64,000 nucleotides of DNA from Amia ocellicauda (GCF_036373705.1 NC_089852.1:2140300-2204299), one strand, 5' to 3'. Positions 1 to 12,302 are shown, counted from the stretch's first letter. Translations and numbers: made by a program. Notes: generated from the sequence alone by a model not told the origin.

Positions 1-33
1 GGAGATAGAGGATCGGAGGGGAGAGGCTCATAC

Positions 34-157
34 CCCATGATGTGCTGGATGTAGGAGGGGTATCTGAACTCTGTCTTCCCAGCTCCGTGCTTCTCCACAT
101 CGGCCCCTGGGGGACACACACTGTCACTCACACAGACACTGCATGTACACACTGCAA

Positions 158-205
<48 letters not shown>

Positions 206-3200
206 TTCATTTATTTAAAAATGCAGTAATGAATACATTATCTAAATCCTGAAGAACTAATGTCCAGGCAGGTCTCCCCCCACCCGCTCTACACACAAAC
301 ACAGCCTGCCCCCAACCCTACTGACCGGCTCTCTGGGCCTCCAGCAGGAAGGCGTTCCCGTAGTCCCAGAAGAACATCCCGGCCTCCGCCAGCTTGTTAA
401 TGGCAGCCACCTGTCTGCGCAGACTGGACAGAGCAGCACAGGGTCAATACAGACTGGAACAGCCAATGTCATTCTGCTTCTGTTCCATTATTGACAGACA
501 GGCAGACAGGCAGAAAGACACACAGGCAGACACACAGACACACAGGCAGACAGGCAGACAGGCAGACAGGCAGCCCGCAGTACCTCTCCTGCACCAGGCT
601 GCGGAAGCGGGCCGGGTCACTGTGCATGAGCTCCTGGGCGCTCTGCAGGCTGAGCTGGGCCGGGTAGTAGCCCCCGCTGTACGGGTTGTGGCAGGAGGTC
701 TGGTCTGAGCCCAGGTCGACGAGCCGCTCTCCCGACCGCTCGTACTCCTGCAGCAGGCGCTCCCTGAGAGAGAGAGAGAGTGCGTCACTCTCACCCCTCA
801 ACACACACTGCGACACACCCCACTGCGTCACAGTGAGCCTCAGTCCGAGTCTCCTGGACATCCCCCCAATGCCACCCTGTTGGTGTTGGGTTGTCTGTTT
901 TTTTAAGCGTGTCGTGGTCTAGTTGTCTTCCGGTGCCGAGCCCTGACTGGACCTCTATGTGTGGCACGATGTTTGACCTCCAGGACTCACCACAGATCCA
1001 CCACGTTCCCATGATAACCCAGGCTGAGGGCCTCCTTGTTCCTGCGGGCCTCCCTGGGGAAGGAGAAGCGCACAGAGAGATGAGTGGCAGGCCAAGCTCA
1101 CTCACACTCTGACACACAGACACACACTCTCACTGTAGCGGGGCTCATTCAGTTTATAATGAGCACATTGCAAAGTGACGTAACCCCTCAGTAAATGTTG
1201 TGCAGTGTTGAGCCTCCCACGGTGGGAGACCCGGTCTTTTGGCGAAGAGGGCTTAACACTGTACTGCGCTGGAGCTGCTGCCGCTGGAACTGGAGCCGCT
1301 GCGCTGGACCTCAGACGGCTACATTACACATGCTCACACACTCTTACACACAGACACACAGACACACACACACTCATACAGTCTCACACACACTCTTACA
1401 CATACACAGACCACTGACCTGATTCTGGACATACAGTGGTCCAGGTCGCTGGTCACCTCCATCAGCCAGCCCTGCTCCTGTCGCTTTCTCAGCGGAACTT
1501 CATCCACCTGGAACACAGTCACAGCACTGATACACACAGTGAAACACACACTGACCACCACTGAGACACACAGTGAAACACACACTGATACACAGAGCGA
1601 CGCTGCCTCCTCACCTCGGCGATGACCCCCACACAGCCGGCTATGACTGCGGCCTTGGCCTGTGCCCCACTCATGCCCCCCAGCCCGGCCGTCACGAGCA
1701 CCCGCCCCCCCAGCTCCCCCGAGCCCAGGTACCGGCGGCCCGCATTCAGCACCGTTAGCTGTGGGGGAGAGAGAGTCACATCACAGAAACTGCAGCCACA
1801 GAAATCACATTCTCACAGCGTCTCTCAGCTCAGAGATCGTCTCACCCAGAACCTCATTCTCACTAGAGCAAGACTACAGCAACACACACATGCACACACA
1901 CACACACTCACACACAGCCAGCTGCACAGGGCTGCACTAACACAGCTGGCAGCCCTGGACTGTCCTGCATTAAAGTATGTGGTTGCTTTAAAGCACTACA
2001 GGAGCATCTTACCAGAGTGCCATGCACGATCCCCTGGGGGCCGATATAACAGTAGCTTCCTGCCGTCATCTGTCCATAACTACCATGGGCGGAGGGGCAG
2101 AGAGACAGGCAGACAGACAGACATAGTTTCACAATGTGTAACAATACCTTTACAAATCCTTCTCCTAATAAAGGGTTAAATCCTACAACAGCTTTTCACT
2201 GTTCTTATGAATCCATGGAACTGATCTATTGTGCTATAGAATTAAGATGATGATGATTATTATTATTATTATTATCAGTGTATTATTTTTTGTTTTATTT
2301 AATATGTACACACATTTGAAATCTTTTGTATTCTGTCTCAATTAGGAAACGGCAATTATCTATCAATTGAAATCCCGTCCTAACGACGAGAGAGGCAGGC
2401 CGCTAACGAGCTGGGCGAGTGTGTGACCGCTGGCGCTGCTCACAGCCATAGACTCACAGCGTGACGCCCAGAGCAAACATCTTCTCATACTCCTCTCTGG
2501 ACGAGTAATTAGGGATGACCTGCCAGAGGAGAGGACAGATAGTGTATCAATCAGACAGTCAGTCAGTGTGTCAGTCAGTCCAATCAGTGTGTCATTCAGT
2601 TGTTGGGTCAGTGTGTCAGTCAGTAGTTCAGTCAGTTGTTGGCTTAGTCAGTTGTTGGGTCAGTGTGTCAGTCAGTGTTCAGTCAGTTGTTGGCTCAGTC
2701 AGTCGTTGGCTCAGTGCTCTTGCCATGCCGTTGGTGATGACGAGGCGGGGGGCGGTGGGCGGACTGGGGAACAGGCCCAGGGGGTGTCCGCTATACATCA
2801 CCAGGGTCTGCTCCTCTGTCATCTCACTGAGGTACTGCAGCACCAGCCAGAACTGCACAACACAACACAACACAACACAACACAACACAGCACTGCATTA
2901 CCCCACACAGCACAACACAACACAGCCTCAACACAACACCCTGCACACCACATTGTCGCAGTACACAACACACTGACAGGCTCTGGAGCCACAAAATGCC
3001 AAAACCTGCCGTGTGGAGCTGCTGTCCTGGCGGACTCACCTGGGCCCAGTTGCTGAATACCTGTCCGTTGCCCCCGTAGGTGACGAGCTCCTGAGGAAAC
3101 TGAGGGACAGACAGACAGAGAGAAAGACAGTCAAGCCTGGTACTGGTTCCTGCGGGTGTTAAGACTCAACCCACAAAGCCATTTATAAACAATAGCACAA

Positions 3201-5202
3201 GGAAGGGCTGTGATTGGTCACTTGAGTTCAGATTGTGATTGGTTACCTCCGTAGAGAATAGGGTTACGATTATTTACTTTAGTATAAATTGAGGTTGGTA
3301 ACCTCAGCAGACTGTGAGTAGGGCTGTGATTGGTACAGAGTGGGATGTGATTGGTTGCTTCAGGTAGGAGTAGAGCTGTGATTGGTTACCCCAGGAAAGA
3401 GTAGGGCTGTGATTGGTTACCCCAGGAAAGGGTGGATTGTGATTGGTTACCTGTGCAACAGCTGGGTCCAGGTTGTTCATGATCATGAGCATGATGGCGG
3501 CAGCATGTGGAGTGCGACACGGGTACTGCGCCAGGGGGTAGGCCCTGACAAAAAACAACAACACAATGACAGTACTGACTCGTTTTCCTAAAAAACTGCA
3601 AACAATTCACAGAAAAAAGGAAGATACAAAATGAGGAAATGTGGCGTCACATGGAGCAGAGAGCAGTATTCCACTGAGCTGACTGAACTAGGGCTGGGCT
3701 GGACACGGTGCTGTTGGCCGTGTTCGGGCTCAGGCTGCTGTTCGGACCGGGGCAAGCGGGTCTCACCTCATGGCGATGGGGGGGCAGAAGCGGTACATGT
3801 AGATGTGTCCGTAGAGCCGCAACTCCTGTGCGAACTCCTCCACCAGGGCACCGTGCAGGTGGGGGGGGATGTAGCGCAGAGCGTTCCTCAAAGCCAACTA
3901 CACAGAGGGGGGAGTATGATAGGGACAAAGAGAGAAACAACACAGCCGTGTCTCCTCACCACCACCAACAACAACAGCCCTCACACCGGCCCTGTATTGT
4001 CTGCACACACATGGACAATAAGTGCACACCTGTAAACTGTAGAGCTGTTGAGCTCCTTACTTTCATTTTGTTATTGTATTTATTCTGTGTGTAAACCTCT
4101 CTTGTCAATAAAGCTCTTTTTGAATTTTAATTTGAGAGGGGGAGTGCGTAACCCCCTGGGGGCGGGACAAACAGCTTCTAGACTTTGCTCAGGTGATCGA
4201 TAGCTAACATGCTCTGTCCCCCCCATCTTTACAAACTTCTGATGTAGGCAGCGAGAGAGACTCACTGACTGGGGCAGGGAACTCTCTCAGGAGAGGAGCA
4301 GTTACTTAATTACAGCTTGTATTCAATGCATTGATTCACTCATTCATTTTTTCATTCATGTAACTGTTCTGCACTCAGATTCACAGTCTGCCCAGCCTTT
4401 GGTCGGCGTGTTTAATAAAGCTATGCTCTGCCCACAGCAATCGTTCGTACCAGCCCAGACAGAGGCTTGGGTCCAGGCAGGGGCTAAACTGCGTCCAGCC
4501 ACGGGTCAGTCCTGCTCTGTCTTTGAAAGTGCGGACTCCACACACCTGGCCGATTGAAACAGCTGAGCTCATAAGAGTGGTGCTGCTCCTCTCTCAGCCC
4601 ACCATTGTGATCAGACCCCCGGTGCATGTGGCCCACAGTCCTGAATTACATTTCTTGATCCCTCATGACACTTTTAAACCGCCTTCTGCCATACTGTCTT
4701 TGCCTTATTGGGCTTGTATTTGAACATTATAGAGGGGTTATGATGTAAAATACTATACTACTAATACGTATACTAACTGACCTACAATCATGAACACACC
4801 TGCTATTACGCTACAGCTACTCACCTGCTTACTCTTACACACTATTCCTGATGCACATGACTCCTAACTTAAACTCTACTACTGCGATTGCAGACTATCA
4901 CCGATATTAACCTGCAGAGTACCATATAAACAATGAATATCCTGTATATATCACACAAACAGTACTGTCACACATCTTCAGAGACTAGAACTTCCAGTTC
5001 TTGTTATTTCTCAGCAGACACCCTTTCCTTCCTGAGCAGGGGTGTCTCCGTTGCCCGACACACACAGTTGCCTCACCTTCTCCTCCTGCTCCGACAGGTC
5101 GGGGGTGCGGATGGGCGCATGGGGCAGGGAGGGGTCCCGGCCTCTGTTTGGGGGCAGGGGGTTCAGGGGTAACCCCCCACACAGCTCCATCAAAGTGGAC
5201 AT
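34..5202 (-). CDS. UROC1: Urocanate hydratase (urocanase), N-terminal two thirds; 3' exons off the window
   Basis: Urocanase adds water to urocanate to give 4-imidazolone-5-propanoate in cytosolic histidine breakdown, with NAD+ as a bound electrophile. Thirteen coding exons are readable: 5077-5202, 3767-3897, 3451-3544, 3040-3099, 2724-2852, 2458-2519, 2013-2079, 1615-1758, 1419-1507, 991-1053, 584-763, 326-423 and 34-106. They join in frame to about 438 residues; the human protein has about 676, so roughly the last 240 lie beyond the left edge. The ATG at 5202 opens MSTLMELCGGLPL, which matches the family N-terminus. The glycine-rich GLGGMSGAQ near residues 248-256 belongs to the NAD-binding region, and VDLGSDQTSCHNP is also typical of the family. 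All introns are GT-AG except the one after exon 5, which starts with GC. No frame damage is seen. Identification is by recalled similarity to vertebrate UROC1. Confidence 0.95.
160..204. repeat. (TA)n microsatellite
   Basis: This is an uninterrupted TA run in the UROC1 intron between the exons at 34-106 and 326-423. Confidence 0.95.
2857..2893. repeat. (CACAA)n microsatellite
   Basis: Pentanucleotide repeats lie just upstream (minus sense) of the UROC1 exon 5 acceptor, and looser copies continue to about 2950. A degenerate cagt-rich repeat fills much of the next intron at 2545-2715. Confidence 0.85.
3200..3460. repeat. Degenerate tandem repeat in UROC1 intron 3
   Basis: Units of about 30-38 bp share a gattggttacc core, seen near 3236, 3381, 3411 and 3441, with weaker copies near 3213 and 3351. 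The array runs into the 5' splice site of UROC1 exon 3. Read on the minus strand, each full copy repeats GGTAACCAATC, the same bases that form the real donor. Confidence 0.7.
4020..4137 (+). mobile_element. Probable LINE 3' tail fragment
   Basis: The segment ends in tcaataaagctctttttgaa, a tail that also appears in related form near 29030 (ccaataaagctttattgaa) and 32668 (ccaataaagct). The repetition of the tail suggests a dispersed LINE-type 3' end lying in UROC1 intron 1. The family cannot be assigned from this piece. Confidence 0.4.
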
Positions 5203-5539
5203 CACGTACGCACGCAGACAGACAGACAAACAGACAGACAGGCGGGTGCAGTGAGACAGTCAACACACGCAAGGGACAGAGACAGTCAGAGCCTGACAGT
5301 GAGTTAGCAGCGGCGTTTCAGAGAGAGAGAGAGAGAGAGGGAGTCAGTGTTACAGAGATGCTGAGAGAGAGACAGAGACAGAGCCACAGTGGACAGGACA
5401 GGCAGAGCGCAGTACAGAGCCATGCTGCTCACCCCCCCTCACTGCCATTGGCCACAGCACCCCCCCACCCCTGCCTCCACCAATCACCCCAACTGTGCGA
5501 TAATCATTGACCAGCACCCTCTTCTCTCTCCCCCCCCCC

Positions 5540-5579
<40 letters not shown>

Positions 5580-5913
5580 GCCCACTGCATCACTGCTCCC
5601 ATCCCCACCGCACAACACAACATGGCACCGTACTACACAACACAACACATTACACAACCAGAGAGCTGTTGTTGTTTCCCATGCAGTTCCAGCCCCCCAG
5701 CCGCTCTCTAAGCAGTGTGTGAAAAATGCACATGTTTTCGACAGCATTCCACCCCACCCCCATCTCAATCCCCTTTATCAGAACTCAAACAAGCTTGCCC
5801 CCACCCCTCCCATCCTGCGTGACTTCAGTGGCCCTGTTACTCAACAGACAGTAATCTTTAACTCGGCCTGTCACCGACACCGCTGCCCCCCTGGGATCTC
5901 AGCTGGAGGGATA
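5203..5913. other. UROC1 5' flank, simple repeats
   Basis: No coding exon is visible here. The stretch holds CAGA-rich and GA-rich repeats (5210-5390), a C-run followed by a pure CA repeat (5542-5577) and short CACAA repeats. The UROC1 transcription start should lie here, but no promoter element could be fixed. Confidence 0.6.
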
Positions 5914-8350
5914 CAGTGCCTTGCGAAAGTATTCACCACCCTTAGCGTTTTTCCTATTTTGTTCCATTACAACCCTATAATTTAAATGGATTTTTATTTG
6001 AATTTCATGTAATGGACATACACAAAATAGTCCAAACTGGTGAAGTGAAATGAAAAAAATAACTTAAAAAATTAAAAACAGAAAAGTGGTGCGTGCATCT
6101 GTATTCACCCCCTTTGCTATGAAGCCCCTAAATTAGATCTGGTGCAACCAATTACCTCCACCTGTGTGCAATCTAAGCGTCAGGTGTCAGATGATCTCAG
6201 TATATATACACCTGTTCTGAAAGGCCCCAGAGTCCACAACACCACTGAGCAAGGGGCACCACCAAGTAAGCAGCACTATGAAGACCAAGGAGCTCTCCAA
6301 ACAGTTGTTAAGTACAGATCAGGGTTGGGTTATAACAAAATATCCAAAACTTTGAACATCCCATGGAGCACCATTAAATCATTAATTATTAAATTATTAA
6401 AAAATTGAAAGAATATGGCACCACAACAAACCTGCCAAGAGAGGGCTGCCCAACAAAACTCACGGACCAGACAAGGAGGGCATTAATCAGAGAGGCAACA
6501 AAGAGAACAAAGATAACCCTGAAGGAGCTGCAAACCTCCACAGCGGAGACTGGAGTATCTGTCCATAGGACCACTTTAAGCCGTACACTCCACAGAGCTG
6601 GGATTTACGGAAGAGTGGCCAGAAAAAAGCCATTGCTTAAAGAAAAAAATAAGCAAATACGTTTGCCGTTTGGGAAAAGGCATGTGGGAGACTCCCCAAA
6701 CATATGGAAGAAGGTATTCTGGTCAGATGAGACTAAAATTGAGCTTTTTGGCAATCAAGGAAAATGCTGTCTGGCGCAAACCTAACACCTCTCATCACCC
6801 CGTGAACGCCAACACAGTGAAGCATGGTGGTGGCAGCATCATGCTGTGGGGATGTTTTTCATCAGCAGGGACTGGGAAACTGGTCAGAATTGAAGGAATG
6901 GTGGATGGCCCTAAATACAGGGAAATTCTTGAGGGAAACCTGTTTCAGCCTTCCAGAGATTTGAGACTGGGACGGAGGTTCACCTTTCAGCAGGACAATG
7001 ACCCTAAGCATACTGCTAATGCAACAATCCAGTGGGTTTAAGGGGAAACATTTAAATGTCTTGGAATGGCCTAGTCAAAGCCCAGACCTTAATCCAATTG
7101 CGAATCTGTGGTATGACTTAAAGATTGCTGTAAACCAGCAGAACCCATCCAACTTGAAGGAGCTGGAGCAGTTTTGCTTTGAAAAATGGGCAAAAATCCT
7201 AGTGGCTAGATGTGCCAAGCTTATGCCCCGTTTCCACTGTCCATGTTTTGTGGAGGTTAAATATCTGGTGCTGGACGCGTCCGTAAGCGTCCGTCCCCAC
7301 TGAGGACGGGATTCGCTTTCAGGAGCAGAGGAGTGCGCTGGACTGAGACACAGGGAAGAGATCAGATACATTGTGTCGGAAGATATAATCTCAAGTGCCG
7401 TGTAGGATCACGAAGAAATTACAGTTTTATGAGCAGCGTGGAGTGAAATCCAGGTACAGAAACAATGACTGCTTACAGTTAATATCATTGTATTAAAAAC
7501 TTGGATTTCACAGGACGGGTGCAGTGTCGTGACTAGGTAATATAAACTGAAGGATAATAATAATCAGATCGGTAGCAGCCGATGTTATTAATATTGTATG
7601 AACAGCTGGCCGGGGTTCAGGCTGTGTTGTGTGAATGTCTGCAGGACAATCCAGAGACAGACAGTGTGAAGGAACACGATTCAGTTAACGTGTGTCTATT
7701 TACAAGTTAAATTAATGAATAAATAAATATAGCAGATCTGGGTTTCCCTCTAAAACATTAAGGTCTGGTTTAATAAATGTGTCCATAAACGGCATGACTG
7801 AGACGCGCACACTTTAGTTCAATTATAACCTGCTATATTGTAGCTGGATGATTAATCGTGAAACGTGTGTATTTTGTTTCATCTGCTAAGTACATTATAA
7901 ATAATACGGCAAAAAGTACCGTTTGCAGTTACAAATCTGTAGTAATTTAGTATTATTGTTGCACATGGAAATGTATTCTTATGGGGACATGCTTGTTGGC
8001 CTGATTTTGCAAAAAAAGCTCCAGCACCGCACGACATGACACGACCCTCCCAGTGGAACCGAGGCATTATAGAGACGAACCCCACGCGACTTGCAGCTGT
8101 AATTGCTGCAAAAGTTGGCTCTACAAAGTATCGACTTTGGGGGGGGTGAATAGTTATGCATGCTCAAGTTTTCTGTTTTTTTGGCTCATTTCTTGTTTGT
8201 TTCACAAAAAATATTTTGCATCTTCAAAGTGGTAGGCAAGTTGTGTAAATCAAATGATACAAACCCCAAAAAAAACAATTTTAAGTCCAGGTTGCAAGGC
8301 AACAAAATAGGAAAAATGCCAAGGGGGGTGAATACTTTCACAAGACACTG
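5914..8350 (+). mobile_element. Tc1-like DNA transposon, decayed, interrupted by a MITE
   Basis: The left end CAGTGCCTTGCGAAAGTATT is matched in inverted form at 8326-8350. Inner copies of a tattcacccc motif near 6110 and 8150 give IR/DR-type repeats of about 210 bp. The transposase is spread over several plus-strand frames between 6278 and 7225 and is not intact. Recognisable parts are an HTH region (6300-6400), WSDETKIELF (first catalytic Asp), QQDNDPKHT (second Asp) and PDLNPIANLW, where Ala replaces the usual third catalytic Glu. A TA lies at 5912-5913, but the right flank is TG, so the target-site copy has decayed or been overrun by the TG repeat. The last part of the element is split at 7221 by a separate insertion. 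Confidence 0.9.
7224..8066. mobile_element. PIF/Harbinger-like MITE inside the Tc1-like element
   Basis: The ends TGCCCCGTTTCCACTG and CAGTGGAACCGAGGCA are imperfect inverted repeats. TTA stands on both sides (7221-7223 and 8067-8069), as expected for the 3-bp TWA target duplication of PIF/Harbinger elements. Removing 7224-8066 plus one TTA restores the usual Tc1 sequence across the gap. The 843 bp contain no transposase, so the element is non-autonomous. Family assignment is an inference from the termini and target site. Confidence 0.75.
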
Positions 8351-8398
8351 TGTGTGTGTGTGTGTGTGTGTGTGCCTGTGCATGTGAGGGGGGGGGGG
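8349..8398. repeat. (TG)n followed by a G-run
   Basis: A TG repeat abuts the right end of the Tc1-like element and is followed by a run of G near 8390. Confidence 0.9.
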
Positions 8399-9366
8399 AC
8401 ACACAAAATCAGCCACCTACACCCAAACAGAGAACAAAAGCACAAAACAGAGACACAAAGAGCTTCCACAGAAGACTTGTTCACTTTTATAGCTTATCTT
8501 TCAACACAAATTAAAAAAGACAAACACCAAAAAATTATTTCCTGGGAAAAAATGTGAATTCCGTCTTGGGGAGAAAACATCAAGCCAAAACGCTGGTGCT
8601 GATACAGGGGGGTGTCCCAGACAGGCGCACAGGATCGTGGGAAGGTGACAGTCTCTGAGGGAGGCACAGTCTCCTCCGGCTCCACTCTGGATTCTCATTG
8701 GGAAATCACACCCATAACCAGACTAATTACATAATTAACTGGACCAAGTACTTCCTGTAATCGAAGAGAAATTGGACCGGCGATGTCCTCGGCCACAGCA
8801 GCGAAGTCCCCTCCCTGCTCTGATGATTTACAGAGGGAGGTGAACCCTGCTGGACCGGGGTTGGGCTCTGCAGCGCCGGGAGCACTCCGGACCCACCAGG
8901 ACCCAGCCAGTGAAGGCAGAGCGAACATGGTGACTGCAGAGTGGGTCGGGCTGGGAGTCAGCAGGCACAGGGTAGAGCTAGTTTGCTTATAGTTATAACA
9001 CCCCCCCACCTCCTAATTAATCTTCAAAACTCCACCCCCACCCCCCAAATAATCAGACCCCACCAGGCAGCCAAGGTTAAGTTGTATAATTATGGTTTAA
9101 AATCTGCAGCACAAAAATTAAATTAGTTTGGTCCAGGAGTACTGGGCCTGAGGTCTCACTTTTTCTTGCCACGCACACAGCATGTGCGCACACACGCACA
9201 CGCACGCTTTGGGCTGACGCACAGTCTGACACACTATTCACGGTGACGTTGCCTGGAGGGGGTTCAGCAACACTGACAGCCTCCCAGCCCAGCAGGGATC
9301 ATTTAAGGTGAGCCAGTGAAGTCTCTCTCTCTAGTGTGACTTGTGCTAAGCGGGGAAACTGGTGCA
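8399..9366. other. CHCHD4 3' flank
   Basis: No exon or mobile element is recognised. It should contain the CHCHD4 3' UTR, but no convincing polyadenylation signal could be chosen. Confidence 0.5.
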
Positions 9367-11700
9367 TTAGCTGGAGGCGGGGCTCTGTGTGGCGGGCGGG
9401 GTCTCTGGCTCCTGGTCGTGTCCGGATGCGTGGTCCATGGGGGGGGTGTCCGTGGCTGTGGCCTGCTTGCCCGCGTCCTCGTCGTCCTCCTGCGGGTACA
9501 GCTCGGGATATCTCTGCATGCACTCCTGCATGCCGCGGAACTGCTCCACGCAGTCGGCCCCCTTCACCTCCTCCGCGCTGTGGTGGAAGCACGAGAAGGC
9601 GGTCTTGAACTGCTCTCCACACGGGCCGCTCGCCATGCCCCCCAGACACGGGCAGTTCCAGTTGATCTCGCCGTTTGGCAGGATCAGGCCTGGAAGAGAG
9701 GGGGGGGTCATCAGACATCATATCACAGGAGATGCTGCTCAGTATCTAAAAGTGGTCATTGTAAATAAGCACAGAGGAAAAAAAATAGACATTTCTAAAG
9801 TTTCTATGAGGCCGTTTGAGACTCCGTGACTGCCATGTAAACATTTATAAATATGGGAGGAGTGGTGGTGTGAACATGTTGGGAACTGAGTGGTGTGTGT
9901 CAGGGCTGCTGAGATGGGGGAAGGCTGGTGGCGTTAGAACATAAGAGAGTGTCCAATTGAGAGGAGCCCATTCGCCCCATCGTGCTTGTTTGGTGTCCAT
10001 TAATAACTAAGTGATAAGAGTTTGTTCAGATTGTGACGCCTCTCTGTGTGAAGAAGTGTCTCCTGTTTTCTGTCTTGAATGCCTTGAAGCCCAATTTCCA
10101 TTTGTGTCCCCGGGTGCGTGTGTCCCTGCTGATCTGGAAAAGCTCCTCTGGTATGATGTGGTCGATGCTTTCATGATTTTGAAGACTTGGATCAAGTCCC
10201 CACGTAGTCTCCTCTGTTCCAGGGTGAAAAGGTTCAGGTCCTCAGTCTCTCAGTAGGACTTTCCCTTCAGACCTGGAATAAGTCTGGTTGCTCTCCTCTG
10301 AACTGCCTCTAGAGCAGCGATATCTTTCTTGAAGTGTGGAGCCCAGAACTGTCCACAGTATCCAGATGAGCTCTAACTAGTGCATTGTACAGTCTGAACA
10401 TCACTGCCCTTGATCTCAATTCTACACTTTTGACAATATACCCTAGCATTGTGTTTGCCTTTTTTATTGCTTCCCCACATTGTTTGGATGGAGAAAGACC
10501 TAGGAGTCTATGTGGACTCCTCACTTTCTCATGCGTTACTTCATCTAGTTCTGTTCCTCCCATAGTGTAATTATAGTTGGAAGCAACGGGGGGAGGGGGG
10601 TGAGAGGAAGTGTCTGGATTTCATGTTGAAAATTAAAACAAACAAACACACTATAAACATTGAAATGATTATTATAGACAAAAAGAGTGACAGACAGAGA
10701 CCCCCCTTTCCTCACCGTGGTCCTCGTAGGGGTCATTGGGGTCGTCTGCGATCAGCTCCGCGTTGCTCGGAGCCTCATGGTCCTCTTTCGTCACAAAAAT
10801 GATCCTGTCTTTCCCTGGAGGGAGGGAAGGAGGCGGGGAAAGCAATCAATACACAAAAACTATTATATTATTTTCTTTTGCTACAGTGGGAGTCTCTTGC
10901 TGTGTTGCAGATTTTACATGGAGATAATCAACGCCCCCGTCCCTGTGGGCAGAGCTCTGTACCCTGTGTGTTTCTGACCAAGTTTCCGAGCACAAACACT
11001 GAGAGGAGTGATGATCGGATCAGAATAACAACAATAACAGTAATCAGAACTAAAATCCCTTATATACCAATTGTATTTCACATTATTAATATTATTATTA
11101 TTTGTTATAGTAGTATATTTGTGGTGTGAGCATTATATACTGTTATATTTTAAATCTAATAATATGCGGTATTATGACCCCAATGGGAAATCACGCTGAA
11201 GCTCATGTCGCCATCTAGCGAACTGATGTGAAACTGGGGGAAGGAGTGATGGGACATATCTGAAATGGAGGACGCCTTCGTCCTGGGGTAGTCTGTTCCA
11301 CGCTCCCACCACTCTGCGTGTAAAGCCGCAGACGCACCCCCGCCTCCCCCTCTATCCCCGCACCGAGATCACGCAGTACACACGGTGTGGACAGTTCACA
11401 CACCAGACGTCCTCCGGGGAAGACCAGGTCAGTTTTCCACGCACACGCAAGGCCTGCGAAGCTCCACCAATGGGATCGCTGGGATTCTTCAGATCTGTGC
11501 AGAACTGCGCACATCTGCGCTACAATTATGCGACCACTTGTTCCCAACAAGTTCCTTTGTAGGTTTATTGCGTGTGCTGCTGTTGCTATTGTTTGCGGTT
11601 TATTGTGGATGCTGGTGATCGCAATGACATTGAATGCACCAATGAATGAGCACCGAACAAACAAATGGAATTGCTCACCTTCCTCCCTGCAGTACGACAT
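9367..11700 (-). CDS. CHCHD4: CHCHD4/MIA40, mitochondrial intermembrane-space import oxidoreductase
   Basis: MIA40 receives small cysteine-rich proteins in the mitochondrial intermembrane space, oxidises them, and passes electrons to the sulfhydryl oxidase ALR/GFER. Three coding exons are clear: 11679-11700, 10716-10814 and 9367-9689, giving 444 nt and 147 residues (human about 142). The start ATG at 11700 opens MSYCREEG. Exon 3 carries the redox-active CPC motif (NWNCPCLGG) and the twin CX9C pairs [11 protein letters not shown] and [11 protein letters not shown], the full set needed for the fold. The C-terminal tail is acidic and low in complexity, as in the family. Phases across both introns agree and no frame damage is seen. 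Intron 2 contains a CR1 LINE fragment in sense orientation. Confidence 0.97.
9937..10566 (-). mobile_element. CR1-type LINE 3' fragment in CHCHD4 intron 2
   Basis: Read on the minus strand, this encodes part of a CR1/L2-like reverse-transcriptase C-terminal region ([19 protein letters not shown], then [11 protein letters not shown]-type sequence) and ends in the family 3' terminus ctctcaattggacactctctt near 9945. Related copies lie at 16190-16715, 22795-22900 and 60305-60765. The 26 bases between the arms of a hairpin at 10491-10530 are inverted relative to the copy at 16190. Confidence 0.8.
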
Positions 11701-12302
11701 GGCTGCCTGTGCGTCCGGCCGTCCCTCCCGTTTCGCCGTGAGATCCGTGGCTCCCTCTGCTCTGTCCCTCTTTCTGCGTCTATAAGGGTCGCTCTCTAGG
11801 GCTCTTGCAACCCAGACCGGCTCCAGCCGCTCCGCACGCCGTGACCTCCAACCTCTCACCGGCGTCGCACTCGCACGTCCACGCATGACTCCCTACGTCA
11901 GCACGTACAAAAGGACCCCAACCTCCTGTAACGGCCGATTCAAATAGCGGCAGCTGTCCTTCTCATTGCCTGTAGCCCAAACGATCTCTCCCAGTACTCG
12001 GAGCGGAGAGATCAATAGATACGATTTGTATAGACAGTATTCATCCGCGATTCAGGTGCTGTGCATTTTCAGTTGGATGTCTTTTCTCAAGACAACTCAC
12101 AGTAAATAAACAACGGTCGTGCGTTATGCAGGCATTGGCAGGAGATACCTCTTGTAGACACATAGCACACAGTACATCGAGAGGTCGTTTAGAAGACAGT
12201 TTTATCCAGTGCGATTTCAATCAATCAATCTTGATTTAAAATGGCACCCTAAGAAAGACACTCCCAGTAGATAAAGTACATCTCTGGGGATCCAACACTT
12301 AA
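11701..12302. other. CHCHD4 5' flank
   Basis: The stretch is unique sequence with CpG dinucleotides near 11700-11940, consistent with the CHCHD4 promoter and 5' UTR. No further exon or repeat is recognised. Confidence 0.45.

Noticed and set aside
11215-11886. 223-codon open frame on the minus strand overlapping CHCHD4 exon 1
   Set aside because: It reads through the CHCHD4 exon in another context, has no recognisable domain, and no start or splice support; it is a GC-rich chance frame.
12180-12245. Possible L2 tail (ttttatccagtgcgatttca)
   Set aside because: The match to the L2 terminus is too short and imperfect and the tail repeat is absent.
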